A stretch of DNA of 64,000 nucleotides from Natronoglomus mannanivorans (GCA_025517485.1 JAOPKB010000010.1:62001-126000); one strand, 5' to 3'. Positions 17,034 to 26,664 are shown, numbered from the stretch's first letter. Program-made: numbers and translations. The notes: generated by a model not told the origin, from the sequence alone.

Positions 17034-18587
17034 TCACGTGGTCTCACGTTCCCGCTCGAACCGGCCCTCGAGTGCCGCAAGCTCCTCGAGTCGCCGCTCG
17101 GTCGGCGGGTGCGTCCGGAGCAGTCGGTGTTTCAACCGCTGGATCGGTCGCCGAATCGACCAGTACGACGGCGTCACGTCTCCCTCCGGGCCGAGCATGA
17201 CTACGTCGACTTCGACGGGGTCGACCGGCAGGATCGACAGCGCGGAGACGTCGGCGACCTCGCGAAGATCGGCTCGGGGCGTTCGGTCGATCTGCTCGTC
17301 GAGCGTCCGTAACGCCCAGGCGAGTGCCGACGGCGATCCGGTGACCTCCGCTGCGGTCCGATCCGCGGCCGTCTCTCTGGCCCTCGAGAGGACGGCGATG
17401 ATGACCCGGCTGACCGCGACGGTGACCGTGGTGATGACGACGACCGGAAGACTGTTGTCGGTCTCCTCGTCCCCGTCCTCGTCCGCCGCGGTCGAATCGG
17501 GATAGACGAGCCACTCGCCGTTCTCTCCGAAGATCTCGGCTTCGGTCAGTTCGCCGTCCGACCAGGAATCGCCAGTGTCGGCGGCGTCGCTCGTTCGCTG
17601 GCGCAACCACGAAGCCTCACCCCGGGCACGAGCCCGAAGGCCGTCAGCGAGGACGACCGGCAGGGAAACGACCGTCATCACGATCGAGTCCCTGTTCGCG
17701 ACGTGTGCGAGTTCGTGGGCGACGACCGCCTCGAGTTCGTCCGCGTCGAGGGCCGCGATCGTCCCGTGTGAGAGAACGAGGTGGGTCGTACTCGGGCGAA
17801 AGCCGACGACCATCGCTTCCGGCGTTCGGCGCTCGGCGATGGCGATCGTCGGCGTCGGAACGTCGAGTTGAGAGGCGATCCGTGTCGTCAACGCGTACAG
17901 CTGTGGATACTCCTCGGGAGTGACCGGGGTCGCATCGGTTCGCTCCTCGATCGAGCTGACTTGCGTGTACTCGAGGTAGCAGACGTAGATCGCGAGGGCG
18001 GTCGTACCCACGGTCGCGAGTGCCACAGAGAGCGAGAGGGAGACGGTCACGAAGAGTGCGAGGACGAACACCAGCGACCAGAGCGTCGCGAGAAAGCCGA
18101 TCGTCACCAGTGCGAGCATGCAGACGGCAGTCGCCATCCGAAGTGTGAGCGTCCAATCGGCCGACGGACCCAGATACCGGATCGCTGCGAGGAGTGTGAG
18201 GGTCAGCCCGGTCGTGACGCCGAACGCGACGAACGTCGCGATCGAGAGTGCGAGTCCGAGACTGACGACGATCGTCGACGTCACCAGCACGATCAGCCAG
18301 AGCGCGAGGACGAACGCACTCGAGAGACAGGCCAGGACGAACAGATAGCCGGCCGCGGCGAGCGTTAGCGACCAGTCGGTCGCGACGCTCGTGTAGCCGA
18401 CGATCGTGAGTAACGCGAGTGCCACCAGACCACTGATGAGGAGCCCCCAGTCGAGCCCGAAGAGAGTCGACGACAGCACGAAAAAGACCAGCGAGACGAG
18501 TGCGAGCGTCGCAAGGGCGACGGGAACGGTCGCGAGACGTGCGCCGACAGTTCGGAGTATTCCTGTCACGTTCGTCGACGAAGCCAT
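17034..18587 (-). CDS. M48 family membrane zinc metalloprotease (HtpX-like)
   Basis: 517 residues. The first 200 form several hydrophobic helices. The catalytic part has HELAH (AVVAHELAHVANRDS, near residue 287) for zinc, and SRARETAADRTAAE as the downstream Glu ligand of M48. An acidic insert and another hydrophobic helix (SLPVVVITTVTVAVS) lie between them. HtpX-type enzymes degrade damaged membrane proteins. Compared with canonical HtpX the N-terminal membrane region is longer. An AATTTATTAG box about 30 bases before the ATG at 18587 suggests a leaderless mRNA. It converges with the rhomboid-like gene. Confidence 0.88.
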   Translation of the reverse strand: MASSTNVTGILRTVGARLATVPVALATLALVSLVFFVLSSTLFGLDWGLLISGLVALALLTIVGYTSVATDWSLTLAAAGYLFVLACLSSAFVLALWLIVLVTSTIVVSLGLALSIATFVAFGVTTGLTLTLLAAIRYLGPSADWTLTLRMATAVCMLALVTIGFLATLWSLVFVLALFVTVSLSLSVALATVGTTALAIYVCYLEYTQVSSIEERTDATPVTPEEYPQLYALTTRIASQLDVPTPTIAIAERRTPEAMVVGFRPSTTHLVLSHGTIAALDADELEAVVAHELAHVANRDSIVMTVVSLPVVLADGLRARARGEASWLRQRTSDAADTGDSWSDGELTEAEIFGENGEWLVYPDSTAADEDGDEETDNSLPVVVITTVTVAVSRVIIAVLSRARETAADRTAAEVTGSPSALAWALRTLDEQIDRTPRADLREVADVSALSILPVDPVEVDVVMLGPEGDVTPSYWSIRRPIQRLKHRLLRTHPPTERRLEELAALEGRFERERETT

Positions 18588-18736
18588 ACGTATTCGTAGA
18601 GTACGTGACTAATAAATTAACTGATCAAGAATTGAGAGTGTATAGGCCTTGATCGTCGATAGTGGATCGCCTCGAGTGAGAGTTCGAGACTCGAGGTCAG
18701 TCGAACGGGTGGCGGAAAGACACGCGTCGCTCGAGG

Positions 18737-20125
18737 TCAGGCCTCGCCGTCGTCACCGTCGACGTCCACACGCGTTCCGTACCCCGACTCCCCGACGACC
18801 TCGCCGTCCTCGTAGACGATTTCGCCGCGGACGACCGTCGCCGTCGCCTTCCCGGTGAACGACTCGCCCTCGAACGGCGTCGCGGTACTCTTCGAGTGCA
18901 GGTCGTGGCGGTCCTCGAGGGTCCACTCGCGGTCGGGATCGACGACCGTGAAGTCGGCGTCGGTGCCGACCTGCAGCGAGCCCTTTTGTGGGTACATCCC
19001 CCAGACCTGCGCGGGCCGCGTCGAGTGGCGGTAGACCCACTCCTCCATCGAGAGTCGGCCCTTGGCGACGAAACTCAGCATGACCGGGACCTCGGTCTCG
19101 AGGCCGACGAATCCCGAGATCGCGTCCCACGTGTTTCCGAACGGATCGTCGACCAGTTTCTCCTCGTCGGTGTGGGGCGCGTGGTCGGTTGCGATACAGT
19201 CGATGGTCCCGTCCTCGAGGGCGTCCCAGAGTCGGGCCTGTTCGTGCTCGTCGCGGATCGGCGGCTGGATGCGCGCGACGTTGCCCTTCTCGCGCATGAC
19301 CTCCTCGGTGAACCAGAGGTAGTGGGGCGTCGTCTCGGCGGTGACGTCGACGCCGCGGTCCTTGCCGCGGGCGACGGCCTCGGCGCCCGAACCGGAGGAG
19401 ACGTGATACATGTGGATTTTCGCGCCGGTCTCCTCGGCGAAGGTGATCATTCGCTCGATCGCCTCGCGCTCGGCGATCACGGGACGAGAGTGGGCGTGAT
19501 CGATCGGTTCGTTCCGGCCCTCCTCGCGGTACTGGCGCTCGTAGTGGTCGATGATCTCGCCGTTCTCCTCGTGGAAGCCGAGTCGCTTGCCGGTCTCGCG
19601 GATCGTGCCCATCGCTTCGAGGATCTCGCCGTCGGTCGGCGGCGGGACGTCGCCGACGGTCGAACCGAGGAAGATCTTGTACCCCAGCGCACCCGCGTCG
19701 TCGAGGGCGGGGATCAGGTCGAGGTTCTCGCTCGTGACGACGACGTAAGACTGGAAGTCGACGTGTGCGCCGGCCTCCCCGCGCTCGAACTTGAGTTCGA
19801 GATGTTCCGGTCGGTCGATCACGGGGTCGGTGTTTGGCATTCCGACGACGGTCGTCACCCCGCCCGCGGCGGCCGCCCGCGTCGCGGATTCCCAGTCTTC
19901 CTTGTACTCGAGGCCGGGTTCGCGGTTGTGGATGTGGCAGTCGACGATCCCAGGAACCAGAACGTTGCCCTCGGCGTCGAGGGTTCGGTCGGCCGCGGGC
20001 AACTGGTCGGGCCGCCCGACCGCGACGATGGTGCCATCTTCGACGGCGACACCAGCGTCGGGTGTTCGCCCGGCAGGGGTGACGACGGTGCAGTTCTCCA
20101 CGACGAGATCGACGTCTGCAGCCAT
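18737..20125 (-). CDS. cyclic amidohydrolase, dihydroorotase/allantoinase family
   Basis: 462 residues from the ATG at 20125 (MAADVDLV). Metal-dependent amidohydrolase barrel: DCHIHNREPG (first metal ligands), GYKIFLG (the Lys to be carbamylated), HEEN and HVSSG (His ligands), and ATDHAPH (catalytic Asp). The family opens or closes cyclic amides such as dihydroorotate, allantoin or hydantoins. The NREPG and KIHMYHVSSGSGAEA segments look nearer to allantoinase/hydantoinase-like members than to the usual haloarchaeal PyrC, but pyrD lies 3 kb away, so dihydroorotase remains possible. A GCTATTTGC box lies about 30 bases upstream. Confidence 0.85.
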   Translation of the reverse strand: MAADVDLVVENCTVVTPAGRTPDAGVAVEDGTIVAVGRPDQLPAADRTLDAEGNVLVPGIVDCHIHNREPGLEYKEDWESATRAAAAGGVTTVVGMPNTDPVIDRPEHLELKFERGEAGAHVDFQSYVVVTSENLDLIPALDDAGALGYKIFLGSTVGDVPPPTDGEILEAMGTIRETGKRLGFHEENGEIIDHYERQYREEGRNEPIDHAHSRPVIAEREAIERMITFAEETGAKIHMYHVSSGSGAEAVARGKDRGVDVTAETTPHYLWFTEEVMREKGNVARIQPPIRDEHEQARLWDALEDGTIDCIATDHAPHTDEEKLVDDPFGNTWDAISGFVGLETEVPVMLSFVAKGRLSMEEWVYRHSTRPAQVWGMYPQKGSLQVGTDADFTVVDPDREWTLEDRHDLHSKSTATPFEGESFTGKATATVVRGEIVYEDGEVVGESGYGTRVDVDGDDGEA

Positions 20126-20421
20126 TGCCCGAAGTTCAGAACCGCCGCGCAAATAGCTTGTGTTGCGAGTTCCGGGCGTGAGCGCGAGCGAGCCGTCTCG
20201 TCGAATATCAGGTCGAAGACACGGATGGAGATCGAAGAGGTACGAACCGAACGAGCCTCGAGCGAACGACCTCGAGTCGTGAAGACAGTCACCGGTCGAT
20301 GGAAATGAAATTCGAACCCGCCGTCGTCCAGCTGTAAGCAGTCGTTACGCCCCCGATAACTCGGTGAATGGATCAGTACGAGTGACATACTAAACCGGGA
20401 TGGGAGAAAACCGAGTGTCCA

Positions 20422-21423
20422 ATGGAGACGCCAGCTCTCACCGATCGAACGGTGCTCGTGACCGGCGGACTAGGGTTCGTCGGCAGCCATCTCGTCGACG
20501 CGCTCGCCCCCGAAAACGACGTTCGCGTCCTCGACAATTGCTCGACCGGCGACCGTGCGTACCTCCACGACGAGGCGACCCTGATCGAGGGAGACATTCG
20601 AGAGTCCGCGGATCTCCGGCGTGCGACTGAGGGAGTGGACCTGATCTTCCACCAGGCCGCCGTCGTCAGCGTCGAACGGAGCGTCGACGCACCGTACGAA
20701 ACCAATCGGACGAACCTCGAGGCGAGCCTCGAGTTACTCGAGCGAGCCCGCGAGGAGGACGCACGGATAGTGGTCGCCTCGAGTGCCGCCGTCTACGGCC
20801 ATCCATCCGAGTTACCGGTCGAGGAGACGACACCCACAGAACCGACCTCGCCCTACGGCGTCCAGAAACTCGCGCTCGATCAGTACACACGGTTGTATCA
20901 CGATCTCTACGGCCTCGAGACGGTCGCCTTGCGCTACTTCAACATCTACGGACCTCGCCAGCAGGGTCCATACAGCGGTGTCATCTCGACGTTCCTCGAG
21001 CAGGCGCGGGCGGGCGAACCGATCACGATCGAAGGAGACGGCGAGCAAACGCGGGATTTCGTCCACGTCGAGGACGTCGTCCGGGCGAACGTACTCGCCG
21101 CGACGACCGACCACGTCGGAGAGGCGTTCAACGTCGGAACCGGCGACCGAACGTCGATCGAGGAACTCGCGGAGGTAACCCGGGAGGCGACCGACTCGTC
21201 GTCGCCGATCACCCATCAGGAGCCGCGGCCAGGGGACATCCGCCACAGCGGAGCGGACATTTCGAAAGCCCGACGATTACTGGGCTTCGAGCCGCGGATG
21301 GGACTCGAGACGGGACTCGAGAAACTCGTCGCACGACAGCGACAGTCCGGTGGCGAGAGCGTGTCGACGATCGAGCCGGACAACGAGGGAAAGCGCGAAA
21401 CCGAGGGAGAAACCCTCAGTTAG
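20422..21423 (+). CDS. NAD-dependent sugar-nucleotide epimerase/dehydratase (GalE-like)
   Basis: 333 residues, extended short-chain dehydrogenase fold. VTGGLGFVGSHLVDAL binds NAD, SSAAVYG supplies the catalytic Ser region, and YGVQK is the YxxxK motif. LRYFNIYGPRQ and EGDGEQTRDFVHVEDVV are typical of UDP-hexose and UDP-N-acetylhexosamine 4-epimerases or dehydratases of the GalE/WbpP group. It likely prepares an activated sugar for the glycan genes further right. The C-terminal 30 residues are a charged tail. The substrate cannot be fixed from sequence. Confidence 0.88.
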   Translation: METPALTDRTVLVTGGLGFVGSHLVDALAPENDVRVLDNCSTGDRAYLHDEATLIEGDIRESADLRRATEGVDLIFHQAAVVSVERSVDAPYETNRTNLEASLELLERAREEDARIVVASSAAVYGHPSELPVEETTPTEPTSPYGVQKLALDQYTRLYHDLYGLETVALRYFNIYGPRQQGPYSGVISTFLEQARAGEPITIEGDGEQTRDFVHVEDVVRANVLAATTDHVGEAFNVGTGDRTSIEELAEVTREATDSSSPITHQEPRPGDIRHSGADISKARRLLGFEPRMGLETGLEKLVARQRQSGGESVSTIEPDNEGKRETEGETLS

Positions 21424-21600
21424 AGCCGGTCCGTGTCGTCCGGCGAGAGCGAGAGCGGGAGCAGGAACTCGAGAGAGAGCGAAGACGCCACCCCGAGTAG
21501 CCGAGGTTACCGGCGGTAATCCGAATCGTCGAGCGGTCACAGCGAAATTGAGATAGCGGGGGAACTAACTGAAGAGAAGAGTGTATCGTGTAGGTTCGAG

Positions 21601-21608
21601 ATAACAAA
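21601..21608 (+). promoter_or_regulatory. ATAACAAA box
   Basis: It starts exactly 34 bases before the ATG at 21635, in the TATA position of a leaderless gene. Confidence 0.5.
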
Positions 21609-21634
21609 CACTGAGGAGCGGGCACAGTGGAATC

Positions 21635-21991
21635 ATGGTCGTTAACAGCATCGTCGTTTTCGTCGCGAGCCTGTTGATTGGTGCGCTTGGAATCTACATC
21701 GGTGCGAGCGTCATCGTCGATTCCGACGATTACACCTACGCGATCGTCACCGCGTTGATCGGGGCGATCGTCTGGGCGATCGTCGGCTTTTTCTTCGGTT
21801 GGATCCCCCTCCTCGGCCCGATACTGGTGTTCATCGCGTATCTGACGGTGATCAACTGGCGATATCCCGGTGGGTGGGTCGAGGCGATCGGTATCACGCT
21901 CGTCGCGTGGCTGTCGGTCCTGATCGTCCTCTACATCCTCGCGTTCCTCGGGATCACCGGCTTCGAGGCCGCTGGCGTCCCAGGAACGTAA
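21635..21991 (+). CDS. small integral membrane protein of unknown function
   Basis: 118 residues, nearly all hydrophobic, with about four helices separated by short polar turns (DSDDYTY; NWRYPGGWVE). No motif suggests a reaction, and I do not recognise a named family. It stands alone on the plus strand behind an ATAACAAA box at the leaderless position, which ties its expression pattern to other genes in this window rather than to a pathway. Confidence 0.7.
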   Translation: MVVNSIVVFVASLLIGALGIYIGASVIVDSDDYTYAIVTALIGAIVWAIVGFFFGWIPLLGPILVFIAYLTVINWRYPGGWVEAIGITLVAWLSVLIVLYILAFLGITGFEAAGVPGT

Positions 21992-22234
21992 TCGACGTGG
22001 CTGTCGACGGCTCGTCAACGAAGACGAGTCGCTATCGAATGGGATGGTAAAACATATCATAGACGGCCGAAGAGCCGATTTTCGCCACTCGCGCCGTCGG
22101 AGTCGATTCACTCGAGACGGACAGTTTTCGAAGTAGATACTTAACGGCTAGAATCCAGCGGGAATCCCGGATAACCGTTCCAAACGTCCGAGAGCGTTTA
22201 TCAGATGGCCCGACCAGCCATTGGGTGGAGTACA

Positions 22235-22477
22235 ATGAAACGTACAATCATCGTTCTTGGCGTCGCACTCATGCTCGTACTGGCTGGGTGTGGCGGCCCA
22301 GGTGATGCACCGGAAGACAACGGCGAAGACCCGGCTGGTGAAGATCCGATGGAAGAAGACGGAGTTGAAGAGGACGGAGTCGAAGAAGATGGGGCCGAAG
22401 AAGATGGAGCCGCTGAAGACGATGCCGAAGGTGCGCTGATCGGTGGCCTCGCAGTGTCGGCGGCCGTGTTTGGGTAA
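22235..22477 (+). CDS. small acidic lipoprotein
   Basis: 80 residues from the ATG at 22235 (MKRTIIVLG). A hydrophobic signal ends in the lipobox LAGC, so lipid attachment on Cys and extracellular anchoring are expected. The mature part is a repeat of Glu/Asp-Gly (EEDGVEEDGVEEDGAEEDG), then a short hydrophobic tail. Such low-complexity acidic lipoproteins are frequent in haloarchaea and have no assigned function. An in-frame ATG at 22205 would add ten residues before the signal and is less likely. Confidence 0.65.
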   Translation: MKRTIIVLGVALMLVLAGCGGPGDAPEDNGEDPAGEDPMEEDGVEEDGVEEDGAEEDGAAEDDAEGALIGGLAVSAAVFG

Positions 22478-22602
22478 CGTTTTCCCACTCACACTTCCAC
22501 GCCGGCGCTCACAGCCACGAACTGATCGAGTCGTGCTCGAAAACGAACCAAACACATTCGATTACAGACACCATCAGTTTCGATTGAGATACCGCTAATC
22601 CA

Positions 22603-22610
22603 ATAACAAA
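22603..22610 (+). promoter_or_regulatory. ATAACAAA sequence upstream of the His-Gly regulator
   Basis: It lies 98 bases before the ATG at 22701. A stronger AT box (TTATAAAAAATATTTAG) stands at about 22619, so this copy may be accidental. Confidence 0.25.
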
Positions 22611-22700
22611 ATATACCTTATAAAAAATATTTAGTGGTGGGATAGCGTCCATACCGGAAGAACGCGAGGGCGAGCACTGCTGTCACTACCACAGACTACC

Positions 22701-23471
22701 ATGGACGAGACATACCTTCGAACGGTTGCACTCACCGCGACAGTCGTCGCGATGATCACGGCGGGCCTCGCTCTCCCGGTCGGCGCGACCACGAGTGTGG
22801 CTGACGACCGAGAGTGGACAGAAGTTGGACCAGCGACAGAAGCGAAGGAGATCGTCGACGGGCACGAACACGGACACGGACACGGACACGGACACGGACA
22901 CGGACACGGACACGGACACGGACACGGACACGGACACGGACACGAAGCCGAACACGGACATGAGCGCGGACAGACGCATCCGATACTAGACTCGGATCAG
23001 AGCACGTCGCCCGCCATCACGAAGAGCGGACTGCAGATACCCGAAACCGTCGACACGTACAGCGAGATGGTCGACGAACGACGAACCCTCCTCCAGACCG
23101 AACGACAGCCACAGCTGGCAGCGCTGATCGGTATCGTCGCACTCGTACTGCTCGGCGGCACGTTAGCCGCTCGAAACCGACTCGAGGATCGGACCGGTAT
23201 CGAACGTGCTCGTCAGTCGACGAGTAATGAAGACTTCATGACCGATCGGGAGAGAGTTCAGGAACTCGTCACCGAAAACGGTGGACGGATGAAACAGGCC
23301 GAAATCGTCGACTCGGTCGAGTGGTCGAAGGCCAAAGTCAGCCGACTGCTGGCAGATCTCGAGTCCGAGGACGAAATTACGAAGCTCCGTCTCGGACGCG
23401 AGAACCTGATCTGTCTCCGTGGACAGGAACCGCCGGCCTCGCAGTCCCCGGACGGATCGGGAAGTGAGTGA
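22701..23471 (+). CDS. membrane-anchored winged-helix regulator with (His-Gly)n ectodomain
   Basis: 256 residues. A signal-like hydrophobic segment (residues about 8-30) is followed by an external region containing twelve consecutive His-Gly units encoded by a perfect CACGGA hexamer repeat (22869-22940), flanked by further His and Glu. A single membrane helix (AALIGIVALVLLGGTLAARN) comes next, then a cytoplasmic helix-turn-helix of MarR-like type (RVQELVTENGGRMKQAEIVD, VEWSKAKVSRLLADLE). The layout suggests a one-component sensor in which an outer His-rich module could bind Ni, Zn, Cu or Co. The metal role is inferred from composition. The repeat can change length by slippage. Confidence 0.8.
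   Translation: MDETYLRTVALTATVVAMITAGLALPVGATTSVADDREWTEVGPATEAKEIVDGHEHGHGHGHGHGHGHGHGHGHGHGHGHEAEHGHERGQTHPILDSDQSTSPAITKSGLQIPETVDTYSEMVDERRTLLQTERQPQLAALIGIVALVLLGGTLAARNRLEDRTGIERARQSTSNEDFMTDRERVQELVTENGGRMKQAEIVDSVEWSKAKVSRLLADLESEDEITKLRLGRENLICLRGQEPPASQSPDGSGSE
22869..22940 (+). repeat. CACGGA hexanucleotide microsatellite (12 perfect units)
   Basis: Twelve uninterrupted CACGGA units inside a coding frame, giving His-Gly dipeptides. This is the most perfect simple repeat in the window. Confidence 0.95.
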
Positions 23472-23610
23472 CCGAGATAATCACTGTTTTCTTGACTCGA
23501 ACGACAGACTGAGCCACGCTTGCAGACACGCATTGTTCTGTTTCTGTACGAAAAGGTTGCGCCGGTTTATGCATGGGATACACGATGCTCACATGCCTTC
23601 ACGGCACAAC

Positions 23611-25653
23611 ATGAACGCACGATATCAGCTACTCGTCGTGGTCACTGCGCTGATGCTCGTGTGCTCGAGCGGGGCAGCGGTGGCGGCAACGACACCGACT
23701 GCGAGTATAGACGAGCACAACGAGACACAGGACGGTGACGACGGCGAGGTAGATGGAGACGAGACGGATACAGATGCGGGTACAGACGAAGAAGCAGGTG
23801 ACGAAGAGACAGAAACTGAAGCAGATGCGGAGGCCGATAACGACGATGCTGACGACGGCCAACAGGGCGCGTACGTGACGTTCGAAGAGCAGGCGACTGA
23901 CGGCAACACTGTCGTCGTGGACGAGGTGACGATGGCCAGCGGTGGCTTCGTCGTCATCCACGACAGTAGCCTGCTCATCGGGAACGTATTCGAAAGCGTC
24001 ATCGGATCCTCCGAATACCTCGAGGCGGGCACCCACGAGAACGTCGAGGTCACCCTCGACGAGCCACTCGAGGAAGAGGAGACGCTAATCGCGATGCCAC
24101 ATCGCGACACGAACAATAACCAGGAGTACGACTTCGTCGAACTCGAGGGTCAGCAGGATGGCCCATACGAGACTCCGACCGGAGATGCAGTAACCGACCA
24201 GGCTGTGGTGACGCTGGATGTGGATGAAGAGCACGTTGAGGAGACCCCGGAAGAGACTCCTGAAGAAACTCCTGAGGAGACCCCTGAGGAGACCCCGGAA
24301 GAAACTCCTGAGGAGACCCCGGAAGAAACTCCTGAGGAGACCCCGGAAGAAACTCCTGAGGAGACCCCAGAAGAGACACCAGAAGAAACTCCTGAGGAAG
24401 AGCCAGTCCATGAAGACGAACTCGACTTCGACGAGGTCCCCGAGGATCAGCCGATATTCATCGTCGTTGAGGAACTCACGATCGACGAACTCAACGTCGA
24501 GAACGCCACGATCAACGTGATCGTCCTCGAGGAAGCCGTCGAAATGGACGAGATCGAAGAAGAAATTCCTGAGGAAGATGAAGAACCGGTTGACGAAGAA
24601 GAGCCAGTAGAGGAGGAGACTCCTGAAGAGGAAGAACCGGTTGACGAGGAGACTCCTGAGGAGGAAGAAACTCCTGAAGAAGAACCAGTAGAGGAGGAGA
24701 CTCCTGAAGAGGAAGAACCGGTTGACGAAGAAGAACCGGTTGACGAGGAGACTCCTGAGGAGGAAGAAACTCCTGAAGAAGAACCAGTAGAGGAGGAGAC
24801 CCCTGAGGAAGAAGAAACTCCTGAAGATCGGTCGATGTCCGTTGGCATCGAGAACGCCGAAGTGATCTTCGTCAATGAAGGCGACGAAATAGGCGAAACC
24901 GACGAGGAAACGCCTGAGGAAGAACCGGTTGACGAAGAAGAACCGGTTGACGAAGAAACTCCTGAGGAGGAGGAAACTCCTGAAGAAGACGAAGAACCGG
25001 TCGACGAGGAGACCCCTGAGGAGGAAGAAACCCCTGAAGAAGAAGACGAGGAACCGGTTGACGAGGAGACCCCTGAGGAGGAAGAAACCCCTGAAGAAGA
25101 AGACGAGGAACCGGTTGACGAAGAAACCCCTGAAGAGGAGGAAACTCCTGAAGACGACGAAGCGCCAGTTGACGAGGAGATGCCTGAAGAAGAGCCCACT
25201 GACGCGTTCGTCGTGAGTAACCTCGAGGCGCCGGAGACGGCGGCAGTCAACGACACCATCGAGGTCAGTGCGACGATCGAGAATCCCACCGACGAGGAGT
25301 TGACCGAGAGCGTCGACTTCCGTCTCGACGGTGACCGTATCGACAGCCAGAACGTCACGCTCGGAGACGGCGAATCAGAAACCGTCACCTTCGAGGTCGA
25401 CACGACTGGTGTCGAACCTGGCGAATACGTCCACATGGTGCTGACCGAGGAATCCGGCGAGGTTGCGTTCCTCGAGATCACCGACGAAAACGGTGAGGAA
25501 GCGGACGAGATAGACGACGAAGCGGACGATGAGACAGCAGACAACGGCGACGAGGACGGTGACGACGATGTCGTCGACGACGGAGATGAGAACGGAGACG
25601 ACAACGAGACTGCAGACGAACAGGCAGTAATCGCACCCCTCAGTATCGTCTAA
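23611..25653 (+). CDS. secreted E-E-T-P repeat surface protein (DUF7282-like plus CARDB-like domains)
   Basis: About 680 residues from the ATG at 23611 (MNARYQLL); the ATG at 23593 adds six. A Sec-type signal ends at AAVAAT. An acidic spacer leads to a beta domain (YVTFEEQATDGNTVVV to TDQAVVTL) that resembles haloarchaeal DUF7282. Long tracts of EETPEETP and EEPVDEE repeats follow, interrupted by two short beta segments (DQPIFIVVEELTIDEL; VGIENAEVIFVNEG). Near the end is a CARDB-like domain (VVSNLEAPETAAVNDTIEVS), then a last acidic tail. Pro-Thr-Glu repeats suggest an extended, possibly glycosylated stalk. No C-terminal anchor helix is evident, so it may be released. Confidence 0.8.
   Translation: MNARYQLLVVVTALMLVCSSGAAVAATTPTASIDEHNETQDGDDGEVDGDETDTDAGTDEEAGDEETETEADAEADNDDADDGQQGAYVTFEEQATDGNTVVVDEVTMASGGFVVIHDSSLLIGNVFESVIGSSEYLEAGTHENVEVTLDEPLEEEETLIAMPHRDTNNNQEYDFVELEGQQDGPYETPTGDAVTDQAVVTLDVDEEHVEETPEETPEETPEETPEETPEETPEETPEETPEETPEETPEETPEETPEETPEEEPVHEDELDFDEVPEDQPIFIVVEELTIDELNVENATINVIVLEEAVEMDEIEEEIPEEDEEPVDEEEPVEEETPEEEEPVDEETPEEEETPEEEPVEEETPEEEEPVDEEEPVDEETPEEEETPEEEPVEEETPEEEETPEDRSMSVGIENAEVIFVNEGDEIGETDEETPEEEPVDEEEPVDEETPEEEETPEEDEEPVDEETPEEEETPEEEDEEPVDEETPEEEETPEEEDEEPVDEETPEEEETPEDDEAPVDEEMPEEEPTDAFVVSNLEAPETAAVNDTIEVSATIENPTDEELTESVDFRLDGDRIDSQNVTLGDGESETVTFEVDTTGVEPGEYVHMVLTEESGEVAFLEITDENGEEADEIDDEADDETADNGDEDGDDDVVDDGDENGDDNETADEQAVIAPLSIV
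24235..25195 (+). repeat. coding tandem repeats for E-E-T-P / E-E-P-V-D stalk
   Basis: Twelve-base units of the kind GAAACTCCTGAG repeat through three blocks (about 24235-24400, 24570-24830, 24900-25195). Synonymous third positions vary between units, so the array is old but still expanding or converting. Confidence 0.85.
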
Positions 25654-25884
25654 AACCAACCAGCTCAAACGGTCGTGAACCAAGATCGATTCGGCAGTCC
25701 GACAGGCTCTCCGAATCGATACGAGTGCGGTCTTTTTTAATGTCGATCTGCTCGTTGCGATACGAGGTTGAAACGTCGATACAGTACCGACCGGCACGGT
25801 CAGCAGAGTCAAACGGTTGCAGACGGGAAAATCGATAGTGAGGAGAGCAGGAAAGTTACGCCACTGTGGAGGAAGGATCAACTC

Positions 25885-26352
25885 ATGAACATTCTTCGGA
25901 GCATCCGTAGCGACGTATCCGACGAACAGTTTCGAGTTGCAGTCCTTCTAGGGATCGGTTCGATTCCGTTGACGGTAGGAATCAACTGGCTACTGACTCC
26001 CGACCCCGTTTCAGCGACACCCCTGTTTTTCGCATGTGTGTGTTCGGGCTATCTATACAGGTCTCGGTCGATAGACGGAACTCGAGCGGGAGTGGTAACC
26101 GGGTTGGTCGGCGGAGTGCCGGTCCTCATCTGGCAAAGCTGGACGGCGCTCATCGAGTGGTGGAACCACCCCAGAGTGATAGCGGCCGTGGGCGACTCGT
26201 TACTGCTGGCTGCGGCCTCGGTCGGGGCAGCGCTTGTTACCGGCGCTATTGTGAGTGTCGTCCTCGTGGTGATCGGAATGATCGGTGGCGGTATCGGCAG
26301 TTGGCTGAACGAACGTCTCAGTCCAACTCGATTGCACGGTTCGAAGACCTAG
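25885..26352 (+). CDS. DUF5518-like membrane protein
   Basis: 155 residues from the ATG at 25885 (MNILRSIR). A polar start is followed by four hydrophobic helices, with GYLYRSRSIDGTRAGVVTGLVGG between helices 2 and 3. That Gly-rich arrangement resembles DUF5518, a haloarchaeal membrane family without known function. Longer in-frame starts would add a polar, low-quality extension and are rejected. The two Gly-rich helices may pack tightly (VVIGMIGGGIGSW). Confidence 0.65.
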   Translation: MNILRSIRSDVSDEQFRVAVLLGIGSIPLTVGINWLLTPDPVSATPLFFACVCSGYLYRSRSIDGTRAGVVTGLVGGVPVLIWQSWTALIEWWNHPRVIAAVGDSLLLAAASVGAALVTGAIVSVVLVVIGMIGGGIGSWLNERLSPTRLHGSKT

Positions 26353-26664
26353 TCGAGTGCGTTTCGACGTGTTGTAGTGGTTGTGCGCCCATTGTCGGTT
26401 TCCTCTCCGACCTACTCTCCCTTCGGTCGCTCCTCGAGGTCGGACTCCGCCCTGAATTATACTGATTCGCACTACCGGACGTGAGAAGGGAGAAGAGACG
26501 GAGAAACTCGAAACGACGAAAGAAGTCTCGTTGATTGTGTGGAGACCAGATTCGTCACTCGTTGCTGGCTTCCTAAATACCAGATTCGTCGTCACAGGAC
26601 ATTCCGACAAATGTGACCCGTGTCGTTTCGCTGCCAGCGCCGCACCTAGCGTCCAGACGACCTC
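26353..26664. other. intergenic region between convergent genes
   Basis: Nothing supported. It holds the 3' ends of the DUF5518-like gene and the minus-strand regulator; no clear terminator stem was recognised. Confidence 0.4.

Noticed and set aside
16466-17080. Asn-Ala/Asn-Pro repeat frame on the minus strand
   Set aside because: It arises from the GTTCGS hexamer tract and the antisense of the rhomboid-like gene.
24447-25604. Long Ser-rich minus-strand frame
   Set aside because: Antisense shadow of the E-E-T-P coding repeat; almost pure Ser/Gly/Val without domains.
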